A DNA stretch of 28,758 bases from positions 1-28,758 of the forward strand of contig JANOAR010000144.1 of the NCBI GenBank assembly GCA_031411235.1, given 5' to 3'. Every line of letters begins with the position of its first letter. Positions within the stretch are counted from its first letter, which is position 1. Source of the stretch: JANOAR01 sp031411235. Its GTDB lineage: Bacteria > Verrucomicrobiota > Verrucomicrobiia > Verrucomicrobiales > Verrucomicrobiaceae. Positions 1 through 8,541 of this stretch are shown here, piece after piece. A program made the position numbers and the translations under genes. The notes beneath the pieces were generated by a model. It was not told the DNA's origin, did no database searches, and saw only the letters and a program-made list of their open reading frames with translations.

Positions 1-2
1 AC

Positions 3-275
3 CTGACCCGCTGCGCGGAAGACATTTTGCTGGCGCGGGAGGCGCACTTCCCGGCGACGATTGCCGACCTCTACGATCCCGAGACGATGCCTGCCAACCT
101 GCGCGAAGCCCACGAACGCAACGACGAGACGCTGGAGCGCATCTACCTCGGCCGCCGCTTCAAAAACGACACCGAGCGGCTGGAAAAGCTCTTTGAACTC
201 TACATGCAGATGACCACCGCCCCGGCTGCTGGCAAGAAAGCCATCACACGCAAAACCGAAACTTCCAACTCATGA
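3..275 (+). CDS. C-terminal end of an MmeI-like class I SAM-dependent DNA methyltransferase (partial, 5' end outside window)
   Basis: The frame is open from base 3, so the gene begins upstream of the window. The visible 90 residues contain the tail typical of large MmeI-like DNA methyltransferases and type IIL restriction-modification proteins: an ILLAREAHFPATIADLYDP stretch, then a charged helical segment ending in LEKLFELYMQM. No catalytic motif lies in this part, so activity cannot be judged. A TTG at 27 could be read as a start, but homologous-looking residues continue upstream of it. The stop TGA overlaps the ATG of the downstream helicase (ATGA), so the two were probably one translationally coupled unit for modification or defence. 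Family assignment is from recall of the C-terminal signature. Confidence 0.7.
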   Translation: MTRCAEDILLAREAHFPATIADLYDPETMPANLREAHERNDETLERIYLGRRFKNDTERLEKLFELYMQMTTAPAAGKKAITRKTETSNS

Positions 276-789
276 GTGATCCAATCTCCATTCCCTCCGT
301 CTCGATGCGCTATGCACAAGATGGCAGCTCCACCCGTTCCAACCCACTGGGTATGCGTGCCATGCAGGAGCGTGCCTACCAGAAGCGAGGCGAGCAATAC
401 TTGCTGATCAAATCGCCCCCCGCCTCGGGGAAAAGCCGCGCTTTGATGTTCATCGCCCTGGACAAGCTGGCGAACCAGAAGCTCAAGCAGGCCATCATCG
501 TCGTGCCGGAGAAATCCATCGGCGCGAGTTTCCAGGATGAACCGCTGAGTCAGTTTGGTTTCTTTGCCGACTGGAAGGTGGAGCCGAAGTGGAATCTCTG
601 CGACGCGCCTGGCTCTGAAAATGGCGGGAAGGTGGAGTCCGTGAAAGCTTTCCTAGAGAGCACTGACAAGACACTGGTCTGCACCCATGCCACCTTCCGT
701 TTTGCGGTGGAGAAGTTTGGAGTGGAAGCCTTCGATGACCGCCTGATTGCTGTGGACGAGTTCCATCACGTCTCCGCCAATCCCGATAG

Positions 790-915
790 GCATGAGCTCT
801 CCGCATTCAGTTCATCGAGCAGTTGCGTGTTCGGTTTGTTGTCAGGCGGTTCGCCCATCGTCGTGCAGATGAAGCGCGACCGCGCAGAGGGTGAGAATGA
901 AGTGGGCTGGATGTT
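790..915 (-). other. Protein-like remnant continuing the next fragment beyond an in-frame TGA
   Basis: Reading the minus strand in the same frame as the 916-1251 fragment, past the TGA at 918-916, gives about 40 residues that look protein-like (for example SRFICTTMGEPPDNKP followed by NTQLLDELNAES). The TGA could be a mutated TGG. I do not recognise the family. The segment abuts the point where the plus-strand helicase loses its family resemblance, so it probably marks a rearrangement boundary. Confidence 0.3.
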
Positions 916-1251
916 TCAAGGTTTGCCAGCGCTGTATTTCAAATCATCGAGGGAGAACTTCACCTCGCCGCCGCCGGTGCCACCGCTCACGATGCCGAAG
1001 CAGTCCAGCAGCGCGCCTTGCGCTTTCACGCCTGCCTTCAAATCCAACGTCGCGGATGCGCCGCCGACGATGGAATCGCCGATGAGCAGCACGCGAGGCA
1101 GCTTTGGATCGGAGATCTTGGCCTTGTCGAGCTTCCAGCCTTGGCCGTCGGCGTGCAGGCGAGCATCGGGTTCAGTCGCCGGGGCGATCTTGGCGGGTTC
1201 AGCGGCGCGGATGGAGAGTGCGAGGAGGAGAAAGGCGAGGGCGTGTTTCAT
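916..1251 (-). pseudogene. SGNH/GDSL hydrolase N-terminal fragment joined to unrelated sequence
   Basis: From the ATG at 1251 the product begins with a signal peptide (MKHALAFLLLALSIRAAEP) and then KLPRVLLIGDSI at residues 50-61, the nucleophile block of secreted SGNH hydrolases; the catalytic serine would be Ser60. Immediately after GDSI the sequence stops looking like an SGNH hydrolase and changes to VGGASATLDLKAGVKAQG. A possible beta-sandwich strand pattern follows, ending GGEVKFSLDDLKYSAGKP before the TGA. No downstream SGNH blocks (Gly, Asn, or the DxxH motif) are present in 112 residues, whereas full proteins are usually above 200. It follows the sulfatase at 1367-2761 on the same strand, so it may once have been the last gene of that run. 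I read it as a deletion fusion of two genes. Confidence 0.5.
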
Positions 1252-1366
1252 ATGGAGCCCTATCAAACGCCCAGTTCTGCCGCTTGCCTGCAATGGATTG
1301 GCCCTGCTCTGTTTGGCTCCCACGGTGCGACAGGATGTGCAGGCTTTTCATAGCTCAACGAATCCT

Positions 1367-2761
1367 TCAGTCCTTCGGTAATGCGTCGCGGTCGGCCTTG
1401 GAAATCTCATCCAATCGTGTGCGTAATGTGGCAACTTTTTCCGGCAGCTTCGCGGCGAAATCGGTGGTTTCGTTCGGGTCGGTAGCGAGGTCGTAGAGTT
1501 CCGTGGTTTCGCCCGCAGCTGCTTCGCTTTTCTTCGCCGCGCCTTTGCGCGAGACGATGAGTTTCCAGTCGCCATCGCGCATGGCGCGGGCGTTGAAGCC
1601 GGGGCCTACGGTGTAAATTGTGCGCGGCTTCACCGGCTCCGTGCCGATGAGTTGCGGCCACAAATTGATGCCGTCCCATTTCAAATCTTTCGCCGGGGTC
1701 GCTGCGGCGAGTGCGCAAAGCGTGGGCATCCAGTCGGTGATTTGAGCGACGCCGTTGAAGGTGCCTGGCTTCAGCTTCGCGGGCCATGAGAGCAGTGTGG
1801 GGACGCGGGTGCCGCCTTCATACACGCTGCCTTTCTGCCCGCGCAGAGGCTGGTTGTTGCCAGTGAGTTTGCCGCTCGGGCAGTGGTCATCGGGGTAGTG
1901 CAGGTCGTTGTTCTCCACGGTGCTGCCGCCGTTGTCGCTGGTGAAAACGAGCAGCGTGTTTTCACGCCGACCTTTCTTTTCCAAGGCGGTGATGATGCGG
2001 CCCACGGCGTCGTCGAGATGCATCACCGACGCGGCATAATGGCGTGCCACATCGCCAGTGACTCCAGCGGGCACACGAGCGACCCACTCCGCAGGTTCCT
2101 TCAACGGCAGATGCACGGCGGTGAAGGGCGCGTAGAGAAAAAAGGGCGCGTCGCCGCGCGACTCGATCCATTTCACGGCCTCTGTTGCGATGAGATCGGT
2201 GACGTGGCCTTCCTCTTCGATGAGCTTTTCATTCCGATGCCAAGTGACGACAAATGGCCCTTGCTTGTAGCGATGATTCCACGGGCTCACGCCCCCCGCG
2301 AGCGAGCCGTAGGAGTGATCGAAGCCGAAATGATTCGGCCCCTGCTCGGGCTTCGAGCCGAGATGCCACTTGCCCGTGAGGCAGGTGTCGTAGCCTGCGG
2401 CCTTCAGCGCGCGCGGCAGCGTGAGGGTGGCCCATGGCAGTGCGCGTTCATTCTGCGGCGTGGTCACGCCGAAGCGACTCCAGCAGCGGCCCGTCATCAA
2501 CCCTGTGCGCGTGGGGCTGCACACGGGCGCGACGTAGTGCTGCGTAAGTTCCACGCCTTCGCGTTTGAGTTGGTCGAGATGCGGCGTCGGTGCATTGCCA
2601 CCGTGAAACGCCACGTCCGCCCAGCCGAGGTCGTCGGCGATGATGAAGACGATGTCGGGCTTCGACGCGGCTGCGGAGCCAAGCGCAGAAACGAGGATGA
2701 GGAGCAGAGAAAGGAACACAACGAGCAGCGGAGTGATGGCGTGATGACGATTTGCTTTCAT
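1367..2761 (-). CDS. Secreted sulfatase, arylsulfatase B-like
   Basis: This 464-residue type I sulfatase hydrolyses a sulfate ester, probably on a carbohydrate. A long hydrophobic signal segment covers about residues 9-33. The metal-binding start IIADDLGWADV is at 40-50. The signature CSPTR is at 81-85, with Cys81 the residue converted to formylglycine; the extended TGLMTGR follows. GKWHLG and VFTSDNGG are further family blocks. The C-terminus carries the usual WKLIV...ELYDLATDPNE sequence. Length and motif order fit a complete, active enzyme. It is the last intact gene of the minus-strand run and begins 28 bases after the GH-A gene ends. The N-acetylgalactosamine-4-sulfatase/arylsulfatase B resemblance is family level only; the substrate cannot be fixed from sequence. 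Confidence 0.9.
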   Translation of the reverse strand: MKANRHHAITPLLVVFLSLLLILVSALGSAAASKPDIVFIIADDLGWADVAFHGGNAPTPHLDQLKREGVELTQHYVAPVCSPTRTGLMTGRCWSRFGVTTPQNERALPWATLTLPRALKAAGYDTCLTGKWHLGSKPEQGPNHFGFDHSYGSLAGGVSPWNHRYKQGPFVVTWHRNEKLIEEEGHVTDLIATEAVKWIESRGDAPFFLYAPFTAVHLPLKEPAEWVARVPAGVTGDVARHYAASVMHLDDAVGRIITALEKKGRRENTLLVFTSDNGGSTVENNDLHYPDDHCPSGKLTGNNQPLRGQKGSVYEGGTRVPTLLSWPAKLKPGTFNGVAQITDWMPTLCALAAATPAKDLKWDGINLWPQLIGTEPVKPRTIYTVGPGFNARAMRDGDWKLIVSRKGAAKKSEAAAGETTELYDLATDPNETTDFAAKLPEKVATLRTRLDEISKADRDALPKD

Positions 2762-2789
2762 GAGGTTGGTTGGAATTAGCAGTGGCCCA

Positions 2790-4547
2790 CTACTTGGCCA
2801 TTCGGTCGGTATCGGGGGTTACCGGACGCTTCGTCACGGCCACGCTCTGGAGGTAGTACTTGTTGAAGGTGTTGCCGTCGGATTCGAGAGCGAAGTTGTA
2901 GCCCCAGTAATTCACGAATTGCGCGTCGTCGATCTGCCAGCGGACGGTGTGCCATTGCTTGTTGTCCGGCACGGTGAACCAGCCGCTTTTGGCGGTCTTG
3001 AGGCCAGTGGTGGATTCATAGACGAGCTTGAAGCCGGCGTTGTCATTGGCTTCGTTGCGCCGCACGACGGCAGTGATCTCGATGGGCGTGTCGGTGTAAC
3101 TAAGGAAGGCGGGATCGACGATGAAAATGTTGCCGCCGGGCACATTGCCCGCACGCGCCGAGCCACCGTAGGCGACCACGGCACCTGCGATGGATTCACC
3201 GGAGAGTGTGTGCAGGCCGCGCTCGATTTGTGTCTCGCCCATGGTGATGGAGACGGCCTTCGCCTTCGCGTAATCGCCATCCCATGGCAGCGACTTTGCT
3301 TTGTTGGACTTCGCTTTCGTCAAGAGATCGTCCGGCACACTTAGGACGAAAATTGGGGCCACCGTCATTGCATATGTGTCGGCTCTCGTGCTGTCGCCAT
3401 TGAGTGGGTTCACGAGTTGCACGGGCTGCTTGAAGCGAATTTCATCGGCTGTCTTGCCATGCGCCCAGGTGATGATCACGGTGCGTTTCGCGCCTTCAAA
3501 GGCGAAGGCGTAGTGCTTCTCGTTCAGCAGCGTCCAGCCGAGGTATTTTGGATGCTGGCCGAGATGCTCGATCATCCGCGCCATCGCAGCATAAGAAGGG
3601 CGTGGGATGCCTTTGCGATCTAGCAAACCAAGCGGGCCGCTATCGCCATCCATACCCTCGAACCACTGAAGGCACGTGACCCCTTGCGCGATGCCCATGG
3701 TGTAGGCTTTCACCAGTGCATGAGCCTGTGTGTCCGCGCCCCTTTTCACGTCACAACCCAGCTCGGTGAAGATGATCGGCACGTCCGCCTTCGCGGGATT
3801 TTGCGCGACGAGCATCTTCCGCACGGTAGGCACGATGTTCATGAAGACGGCTTCGGTGCCTGCATTGTCGGCAATGCCATTGAGCACTTCATAAGGATGC
3901 AGTGTGATGTAATCGAAGTGATCTTTCGCGCCCGCCTTGATCGCTTGTTCGAGGTAGTTGATATGCACCGACTTCGTGGCGAGGCCAATGAGGCATGACG
4001 GATCAGCCGCCTTCGCTGCATCATAGGCACTGACGACGAGCTTCGCGTAATCTGCTGCTGTTTGATCGGGTCCTGTTCCATTCGGCGGCTCGTTCCAGAC
4101 TTCCCAGCGTTGGATGCGTCCCTTCGTGTGTTGCACGATCTGCGAGACGTAGTTCGACCACGCGGGCAGGTTGTTCACGGGCAGCGTGCCTGGCTTATCG
4201 AGTGTATTCCATTTCACGCCACCATTCAGCAAGCCGCCAAAGATGAAGCCATGCTGCGCGAGGTAGTCCATCTGCTCATCTAACGCACGCCAATCGAACT
4301 TGCCCTGCTCTGGCTCTACTTGCGCCCAACCCGTGGCACAGGCGCGGTAATAGTGCAGCCCTATCGTCTCCATCTGCGGAATCCACCGCGCCGCGTCCTG
4401 CGCCGAGCGGTTGTTGATGTGGCAACTGCCGATGCCGAAGGGGCCGAGCGCGGCGGGATCATCCGCGTAGAGTTTCCCAGTGAAGACGAGCGTCGCAGCG
4501 AAGAGGATGGCAAGGTATTTCATGGAGACTGGGATGCGCTCATTCAT
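2790..4547 (-). CDS. Secreted clan GH-A glycoside hydrolase (GH39/GH5-like TIM barrel) with C-terminal beta domain
   Basis: The first ATG overlaps the stop of the upstream gene (ATGAATGA). An internal Met9 at 4523 gives a cleaner signal peptide (MKYLAILFAATLVFTGKLYA) and may be the true start; neither has a clear ribosome-binding site. The barrel spans about residues 35-370. RWEVWNEP at 148-154 places the acid/base at Glu153, and IIFTELGCD at 258-266 places the likely nucleophile at Glu262, the spacing expected of clan GH-A retaining enzymes. From about 430 to 575 a beta-rich region (WFTVPDNKQWHTVRWQIDDA) looks like an accessory sugar-binding sandwich. The barrel most resembles GH39 or GH5-type proteins but I cannot fix the family. 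Its place between sulfatases suggests it cleaves the desulfated polysaccharide backbone. Confidence 0.75.
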   Translation of the reverse strand: MNERIPVSMKYLAILFAATLVFTGKLYADDPAALGPFGIGSCHINNRSAQDAARWIPQMETIGLHYYRACATGWAQVEPEQGKFDWRALDEQMDYLAQHGFIFGGLLNGGVKWNTLDKPGTLPVNNLPAWSNYVSQIVQHTKGRIQRWEVWNEPPNGTGPDQTAADYAKLVVSAYDAAKAADPSCLIGLATKSVHINYLEQAIKAGAKDHFDYITLHPYEVLNGIADNAGTEAVFMNIVPTVRKMLVAQNPAKADVPIIFTELGCDVKRGADTQAHALVKAYTMGIAQGVTCLQWFEGMDGDSGPLGLLDRKGIPRPSYAAMARMIEHLGQHPKYLGWTLLNEKHYAFAFEGAKRTVIITWAHGKTADEIRFKQPVQLVNPLNGDSTRADTYAMTVAPIFVLSVPDDLLTKAKSNKAKSLPWDGDYAKAKAVSITMGETQIERGLHTLSGESIAGAVVAYGGSARAGNVPGGNIFIVDPAFLSYTDTPIEITAVVRRNEANDNAGFKLVYESTTGLKTAKSGWFTVPDNKQWHTVRWQIDDAQFVNYWGYNFALESDGNTFNKYYLQSVAVTKRPVTPDTDRMAK

Positions 4548-5853
4548 GAGCCTGCTTCAGAAGCGTCGGCTCTGCCCATACCGCGTAGTTGCTTTTGGGA
4601 TCAAGGCCGTGCGCGATGGTGGCGAGTTGTAGCTGCGCCACGCCCGTGATGTCGCAGTCGAAGGCATGAGCGGGATCACTGCCGTTGACGATGAGGGTGG
4701 CGAGCGGTTTGCCATCGCCGAGCACGGTGAACTCGACGCGGCCTTTGTCGCCCACACCCACTTGCAATCCGGCGAGCGCGGTGAAGCGCTGATAGACACC
4801 TTTTGGCAGATGCCACGTCAAGGGCTTGCCCATGCCCGTGCTGATACCATTGGCGAGTGCCTTCACCTCAGCGCTGCCTTTGTCTGTGATGCGCAACTTG
4901 ATCGGCACAGCCTTCGTGCCTCCCTCCAGCACCACACCGCTATGGGCGTGCCCCCAGTAGGGTGAGCTGAAAAAGTGCGCCTGTGGGTAATACAAATTCA
5001 CTGCCTCTATGGGCCAGTAAGCAGCGATGCTTGTGGTGTTGAGTAACGGCAGAGCCTCTGCCTCGAACTTCTCGGCACCGAGGCAAAGGATGGTGTGCAT
5101 GGCATCAGCGACGACTTGCGCATCCACCACGGCGGCCTTCATCTGGTGCGTGGTGACGGCCTTCGCGTCATCGGCATAGAGCGCCTGGATGATGGGGATG
5201 GTGGTGCTGCGGGCATTGATGATGCCTTCGTGAACGCGATGCAGCAGACGCCAGCTTGCCTCCTCCACGGTGACGCCGAGCAGCCGTGGCTGATAACCTG
5301 CGATGCTGACCTCGAACGTGCCATTCTCGATGGGGCCGTGCATCAGCTTGCCTTTCATGACCTCGGTCGGCGGCATGAACTGCTGGAGCAGCGTGAACAT
5401 GTTGTCGCCAGGAATGGTGTGCGAGGGGCTGCCGAAGTCCTCCAACACATGGCAGATTGTGCCCATGAAGCGCGCCGCATCCGCCGTCTTGCCTGCCTTC
5501 AGCGCGGCGACGGCTTTGTCGATGAAGTAGCCCAGCGTCTCCCGATTCTCCTGCTGATCGGGCACGGGCAGATGGAGCTTCTTGAGATACACCTCGCCTG
5601 GATGGCGATCCATCATGGCAAACTTCGCGTTGTCCTTGTCCGTGTAAACGTTGTCCGGGATGAGGCAGTAGTTGCTACTGAGCGCGGTAAATTCATCGCC
5701 AAGCTTTTCCTTCTGCCATGTCGGCAATGCATCGAGCGCGGCCTTCGTGATGGCGTGATGCGGCTCACCCCACGCGAGCCCCAGGCGCGGCAATAAAACA
5801 CATAGGAGCAGGAGCAGTGGCCACGGGGCAGAGGTTTTCATCATAGGAGGCAT
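4540..5853 (-). CDS. Zinc-dependent phospholipase C / S1-P1 nuclease-fold protein with C-terminal NPCBM domain
   Basis: A signal peptide ends LGLA before Trp28, so Trp would be the first mature residue, as in zinc phospholipase C and S1/P1 nucleases where the N-terminal amine helps bind zinc. HVLEDFGSPSH at 135-145 gives the family pattern H-x3-D-x5-H (His135, Asp139, His145), and HH at 32-33 and Asp67 are further candidate ligands. Residues about 350-432 match the NPCBM/NEW2 plan: a GLQVGVGDKGRVEF block, then a DGKPLA block, and a terminal NYAVWAEPTL. That module usually occurs on glycosidases. The protein is exported and may act on a phosphoester or a glycoconjugate. Start choice is uncertain: ATGs at 5853, 5844 and 5841 all keep the signal peptide. 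It overlaps the next gene by 8 bases. Confidence 0.75.
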   Translation of the reverse strand: MPPMMKTSAPWPLLLLLCVLLPRLGLAWGEPHHAITKAALDALPTWQKEKLGDEFTALSSNYCLIPDNVYTDKDNAKFAMMDRHPGEVYLKKLHLPVPDQQENRETLGYFIDKAVAALKAGKTADAARFMGTICHVLEDFGSPSHTIPGDNMFTLLQQFMPPTEVMKGKLMHGPIENGTFEVSIAGYQPRLLGVTVEEASWRLLHRVHEGIINARSTTIPIIQALYADDAKAVTTHQMKAAVVDAQVVADAMHTILCLGAEKFEAEALPLLNTTSIAAYWPIEAVNLYYPQAHFFSSPYWGHAHSGVVLEGGTKAVPIKLRITDKGSAEVKALANGISTGMGKPLTWHLPKGVYQRFTALAGLQVGVGDKGRVEFTVLGDGKPLATLIVNGSDPAHAFDCDITGVAQLQLATIAHGLDPKSNYAVWAEPTLLKQAHE

Positions 5854-5979
5854 GTTGGCTGAGCAAGACTAAGGAGTCGAGGAGGCGGTGCGCTATTTCT
5901 GCCCGCGAGATGGCTGCCGCGATAGCCGCGCATGTGGCCCTTACTGCCCGCACTCCTTCTGACCCGAATCCGCCAAAGG

Positions 5980-7047
5980 TTACTTCACGATAGCCGCTTT
6001 CACGCCGCTCATCGGGTAACTCGACACGGCATCCCAGGCGAGTTGTTGGAGCAGCGTGTTGAGTTCTGCGGCTTGCGGGTAGTTCTTCAGAGATTCAGGC
6101 ACGGGTAGTCCTTCGGGCTTGCGTTGGTGGATGGCGGCGAAGTGGCAATACGTCACCAGCAACGAGAGGGGCGGGTGAGGATGGCCGAGGTCATCACGGA
6201 ATAACTCGGACTGCTTCGTCAGCCCCGGTGTTTTGCCCTCAGCGATACGCACGCGCAGCGCCGTGACGGCTTCGCTGACGGGCACGATGAAGACGGCTTC
6301 CTTGCCTACGGAGGCGTTTAGTGCGCTCACCTGATCCTCCAATTGTTTGAGCCAACTGCTACGGTGCAAGTCACCCATCTGGCGCACTTCATCCGCCGTC
6401 ATGGTGTCGCGCATGGCGTTATTGAACTCGCCGCTCTTGCCATCGCGAGGTGCCCAGGATGCCTGAACGAGCACGCGCAGCTTGGGATTTTTCTCAAGAC
6501 CGAGCTTGGTGAAATTGTCGATGCCCTCATCGGGTAGCAGCATGTGCGGCGAAAGCATGAGCACATCCACGATGCCTTCGCGCAGGGCTTTCTTGGCTTG
6601 GTTTTTATCATCCGGCAGATCCCAGTGCTGGATGACTCGCGAGCCACCGATCATTTGCTGCCCGGCATTCAGATAAGCCACGCCTGCTGACTTCGACACC
6701 ACGGGTAGGGTGGAGGCGGTGTAAATCATGAAGCTGTGGGCGCAGACGAAGACACGCGTGCCTTCCTCGCCAGCGGCGAAGGATGCGGGCTTGGAGCTAC
6801 TGCTGCCGCCGCTCTTTTTATTGAACTTCTCCTTCACCTCTGGGTGCAGCTCGATGTAGGCCAGCGCTTCATTGATGGTGAGTGCGCCATCCTTGTCCGT
6901 GTCTGCGTCAGGGAACAGCTTCAGCGCTTTCGAGAGGCGGTCTTCGGTGCCTGATTTTTTTGCCGCCGAAGTGGTGACTTCAGCGATCAGGGACAGCGCA
7001 AACAGGGAGAGGGCAGCGAGGGAAAGGCGGGAGAGAACTGTTTTCAT
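5980..7047 (-). CDS. Secreted EF-hand protein with SGNH-hydrolase-like domain
   Basis: A signal peptide covers about residues 1-28 (MKTVLSRLSLAALSLFALSL). A canonical EF-hand loop follows at 49-60 (DTDKDGALTINE), with acidic ligands at Asp49, Asp51, Asp53 and Glu60. After a Ser-rich linker (74-85) comes an SGNH-like domain. Its first block reads FVCAHSFMIY instead of GDS, with the serine in the equivalent place. IGGSRVIQHWDLPDD supplies the glycine block and DDLGHPHPPLSLL supplies an Asp/His pair near the C-terminus. The family is probably an esterase acting on acylated carbohydrate, but activity is inferred. It lies between two sulfatase genes and the phospholipase-like gene on the same strand, with gaps of 114 and 126 bases. 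Confidence 0.7.
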   Translation of the reverse strand: MKTVLSRLSLAALSLFALSLIAEVTTSAAKKSGTEDRLSKALKLFPDADTDKDGALTINEALAYIELHPEVKEKFNKKSGGSSSSKPASFAAGEEGTRVFVCAHSFMIYTASTLPVVSKSAGVAYLNAGQQMIGGSRVIQHWDLPDDKNQAKKALREGIVDVLMLSPHMLLPDEGIDNFTKLGLEKNPKLRVLVQASWAPRDGKSGEFNNAMRDTMTADEVRQMGDLHRSSWLKQLEDQVSALNASVGKEAVFIVPVSEAVTALRVRIAEGKTPGLTKQSELFRDDLGHPHPPLSLLVTYCHFAAIHQRKPEGLPVPESLKNYPQAAELNTLLQQLAWDAVSSYPMSGVKAAIVK

Positions 7048-7161
7048 AGAGGTGGGGCGGAGCTTGAATGCACTGAAACGTGCCGATCGGGTCGCCCTTA
7101 CCTATGGGCACACCTTTCCATCGAAGGCCAAGCATTTTGTATCAGTCAGTGGCGCAGGCTT

Positions 7162-8520
7162 TTACTCCGCCTTGTCATTGCTCCACAGCGGCTTGGGCAA
7201 ATCCTTGGCCCACGTTTCATAAGTAGCCTGCATCGCCTTCACGCGATCCGGTTGTTGCGTGGCGAGGTCGTTGGCTTCGGCGGGGTCTTGGCTCAGGTCG
7301 TAGAGCTTGGGCTGCTCGCGTTTGCCTTTGTCGTGACGCAGCTTCCAGTCGCCCTCGCGGATCGCCCATAGATCACGGCGCAGGTAGCGCCAATATAAGC
7401 GCTCATGCGGATCGCCGATTGCCTCACCTTTGAAAAAGGGCAGCAGGTTCACTCCATCAAGCCTCATCTCCGGCGTCGCTTTCACACCGGCAGCGGCGAG
7501 CGCGGTAGGCACGATGTCGAGCGTGCTCACGGGGCGCGAATAGACTTTGCCAGCGGGCAGCGCGGCCTTCCATTGCACGAAGAAGGGCACGCGGATACCG
7601 CCCTCGCTCATGCCACCTTTTGCGCCGGTGAAGACGCCGTTACTGCACGGCAGCCGACCATCCGCAGGGCCACCATTGTCGCTCATAAAGAAGATGAGCG
7701 TATTGTCCTCGATGCCGTGCTTGCGCAGCGCATCGAGCACGCGGCCCATGCCATCATCCACGGCCAGCATCATCGCAGCATAGGCCCGGCGTTTTTCGTC
7801 GGCGATGTGGGCCACGCGCTTCATGTATTTCTCTTCCGTCACGACCGGCACATGCGGAAAATCATGCGGCCAATAGAGGAAGAAAGGCTCGGCGTGATGC
7901 CGCTCGATGAAGGCTGCGGCTTCGTCCGCCACGACATCGCCGATATAGCCGGGCATCTGCTCCGGCACGCCGTTGCGCCATAGCACGGCGTATTTGCCGC
8001 GCGTGGTGAACTTGCTGCGAATGCTCTCCGTGAAAGCCTCCTGCGCCGCGACCGAATCGAAGCAACCCTCAACACACGCGCTTTCCATGAAGCCGCGTGC
8101 GAGCGGTGCCTGCGAACTGTGATGACCGAGATGCCACTTGCCGACATGCCCAGTGATGTAGCCCGCGCCTTTCAAGTATTCCGCCAGCGTCTTCTCCGCG
8201 AGTGGCAGGCCGAGCTTCGGATCGGCGTCGTTGGGCGGATTTTCCTCATGGCCGAAGCGCGACTGATGCCACCCGGTGATCATCCCCGCGCGGCTCGGCG
8301 AGCACTGCGGCTGCGTGACATAGCCATCCGTGCACCGCACGCCATTCTTCGCCAGCGAGTCGAGGTGCGGCGTCTGGTAGTCCGTGTTCCCGTGGATGCT
8401 CAAGTCCGCGTAGCCCTGATCGTCAGTCCAAAGGATGATGATGTTCGGGCGCACGGGCTCGGCGAATGCCGACGGTAGAACGAATGCCGAGAGGGCGAGA
8501 GTGAGGAGGAGTGTTTTCAT
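7162..8520 (-). CDS. Secreted sulfatase (arylsulfatase A / GalNAc-6-sulfatase-like)
   Basis: This complete type I sulfatase has 452 residues. The signal peptide MKTLLLTLALSAFVLPSAFA ends at residue 20. The metal block ILWTDDQGYADL is at 29-40. CSPSR at 73-77 makes Cys73 the formylglycine precursor, followed by AGMITG. GHVGKWHLGHH, FFMSDNGGPADG and the C-terminal REGDWKLRHDKGKRE/LYDLSQDPAE blocks are all in place. It begins 21 bases after the end of the upstream sulfatase on the same strand, so they are almost certainly cotranscribed. An ACVEGCF loop around the middle is a pair of extra cysteines, possibly a disulfide in the export compartment. Substrate is unknown. Confidence 0.9.
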   Translation of the reverse strand: MKTLLLTLALSAFVLPSAFAEPVRPNIIILWTDDQGYADLSIHGNTDYQTPHLDSLAKNGVRCTDGYVTQPQCSPSRAGMITGWHQSRFGHEENPPNDADPKLGLPLAEKTLAEYLKGAGYITGHVGKWHLGHHSSQAPLARGFMESACVEGCFDSVAAQEAFTESIRSKFTTRGKYAVLWRNGVPEQMPGYIGDVVADEAAAFIERHHAEPFFLYWPHDFPHVPVVTEEKYMKRVAHIADEKRRAYAAMMLAVDDGMGRVLDALRKHGIEDNTLIFFMSDNGGPADGRLPCSNGVFTGAKGGMSEGGIRVPFFVQWKAALPAGKVYSRPVSTLDIVPTALAAAGVKATPEMRLDGVNLLPFFKGEAIGDPHERLYWRYLRRDLWAIREGDWKLRHDKGKREQPKLYDLSQDPAEANDLATQQPDRVKAMQATYETWAKDLPKPLWSNDKAE

Positions 8521-8541
8521 GGCGGTGCGGTGGAATGCAGA

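Larger units (their letters stand above)
272..1381 (+). pseudogene. DEAD/DEAH-box helicase, truncated: only the first ~172 residues resemble the family
   Basis: The product starts with a superfamily 2 helicase N-terminus. Walker A (PPASGKS) is at residues 49-55 and a DEAH-like motif (VDEFHHV) at 161-167. Such helicases usually continue for several hundred more residues with motifs III-VI. Here the resemblance stops at about residue 172 (base ~788), right after the DEFH motif. The frame then stays open by chance through Ser/Pro/Arg-rich sequence antisense to an SGNH-hydrolase fragment, and it finally overlaps the sulfatase end at 1367. The ATG at 272 overlaps the methyltransferase stop (ATGA), supporting the start. 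It was probably an ATP-dependent partner of the methyltransferase in a restriction or defence module. It is now inactive unless a short form is used, because the second RecA lobe is missing. Confidence 0.6.
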
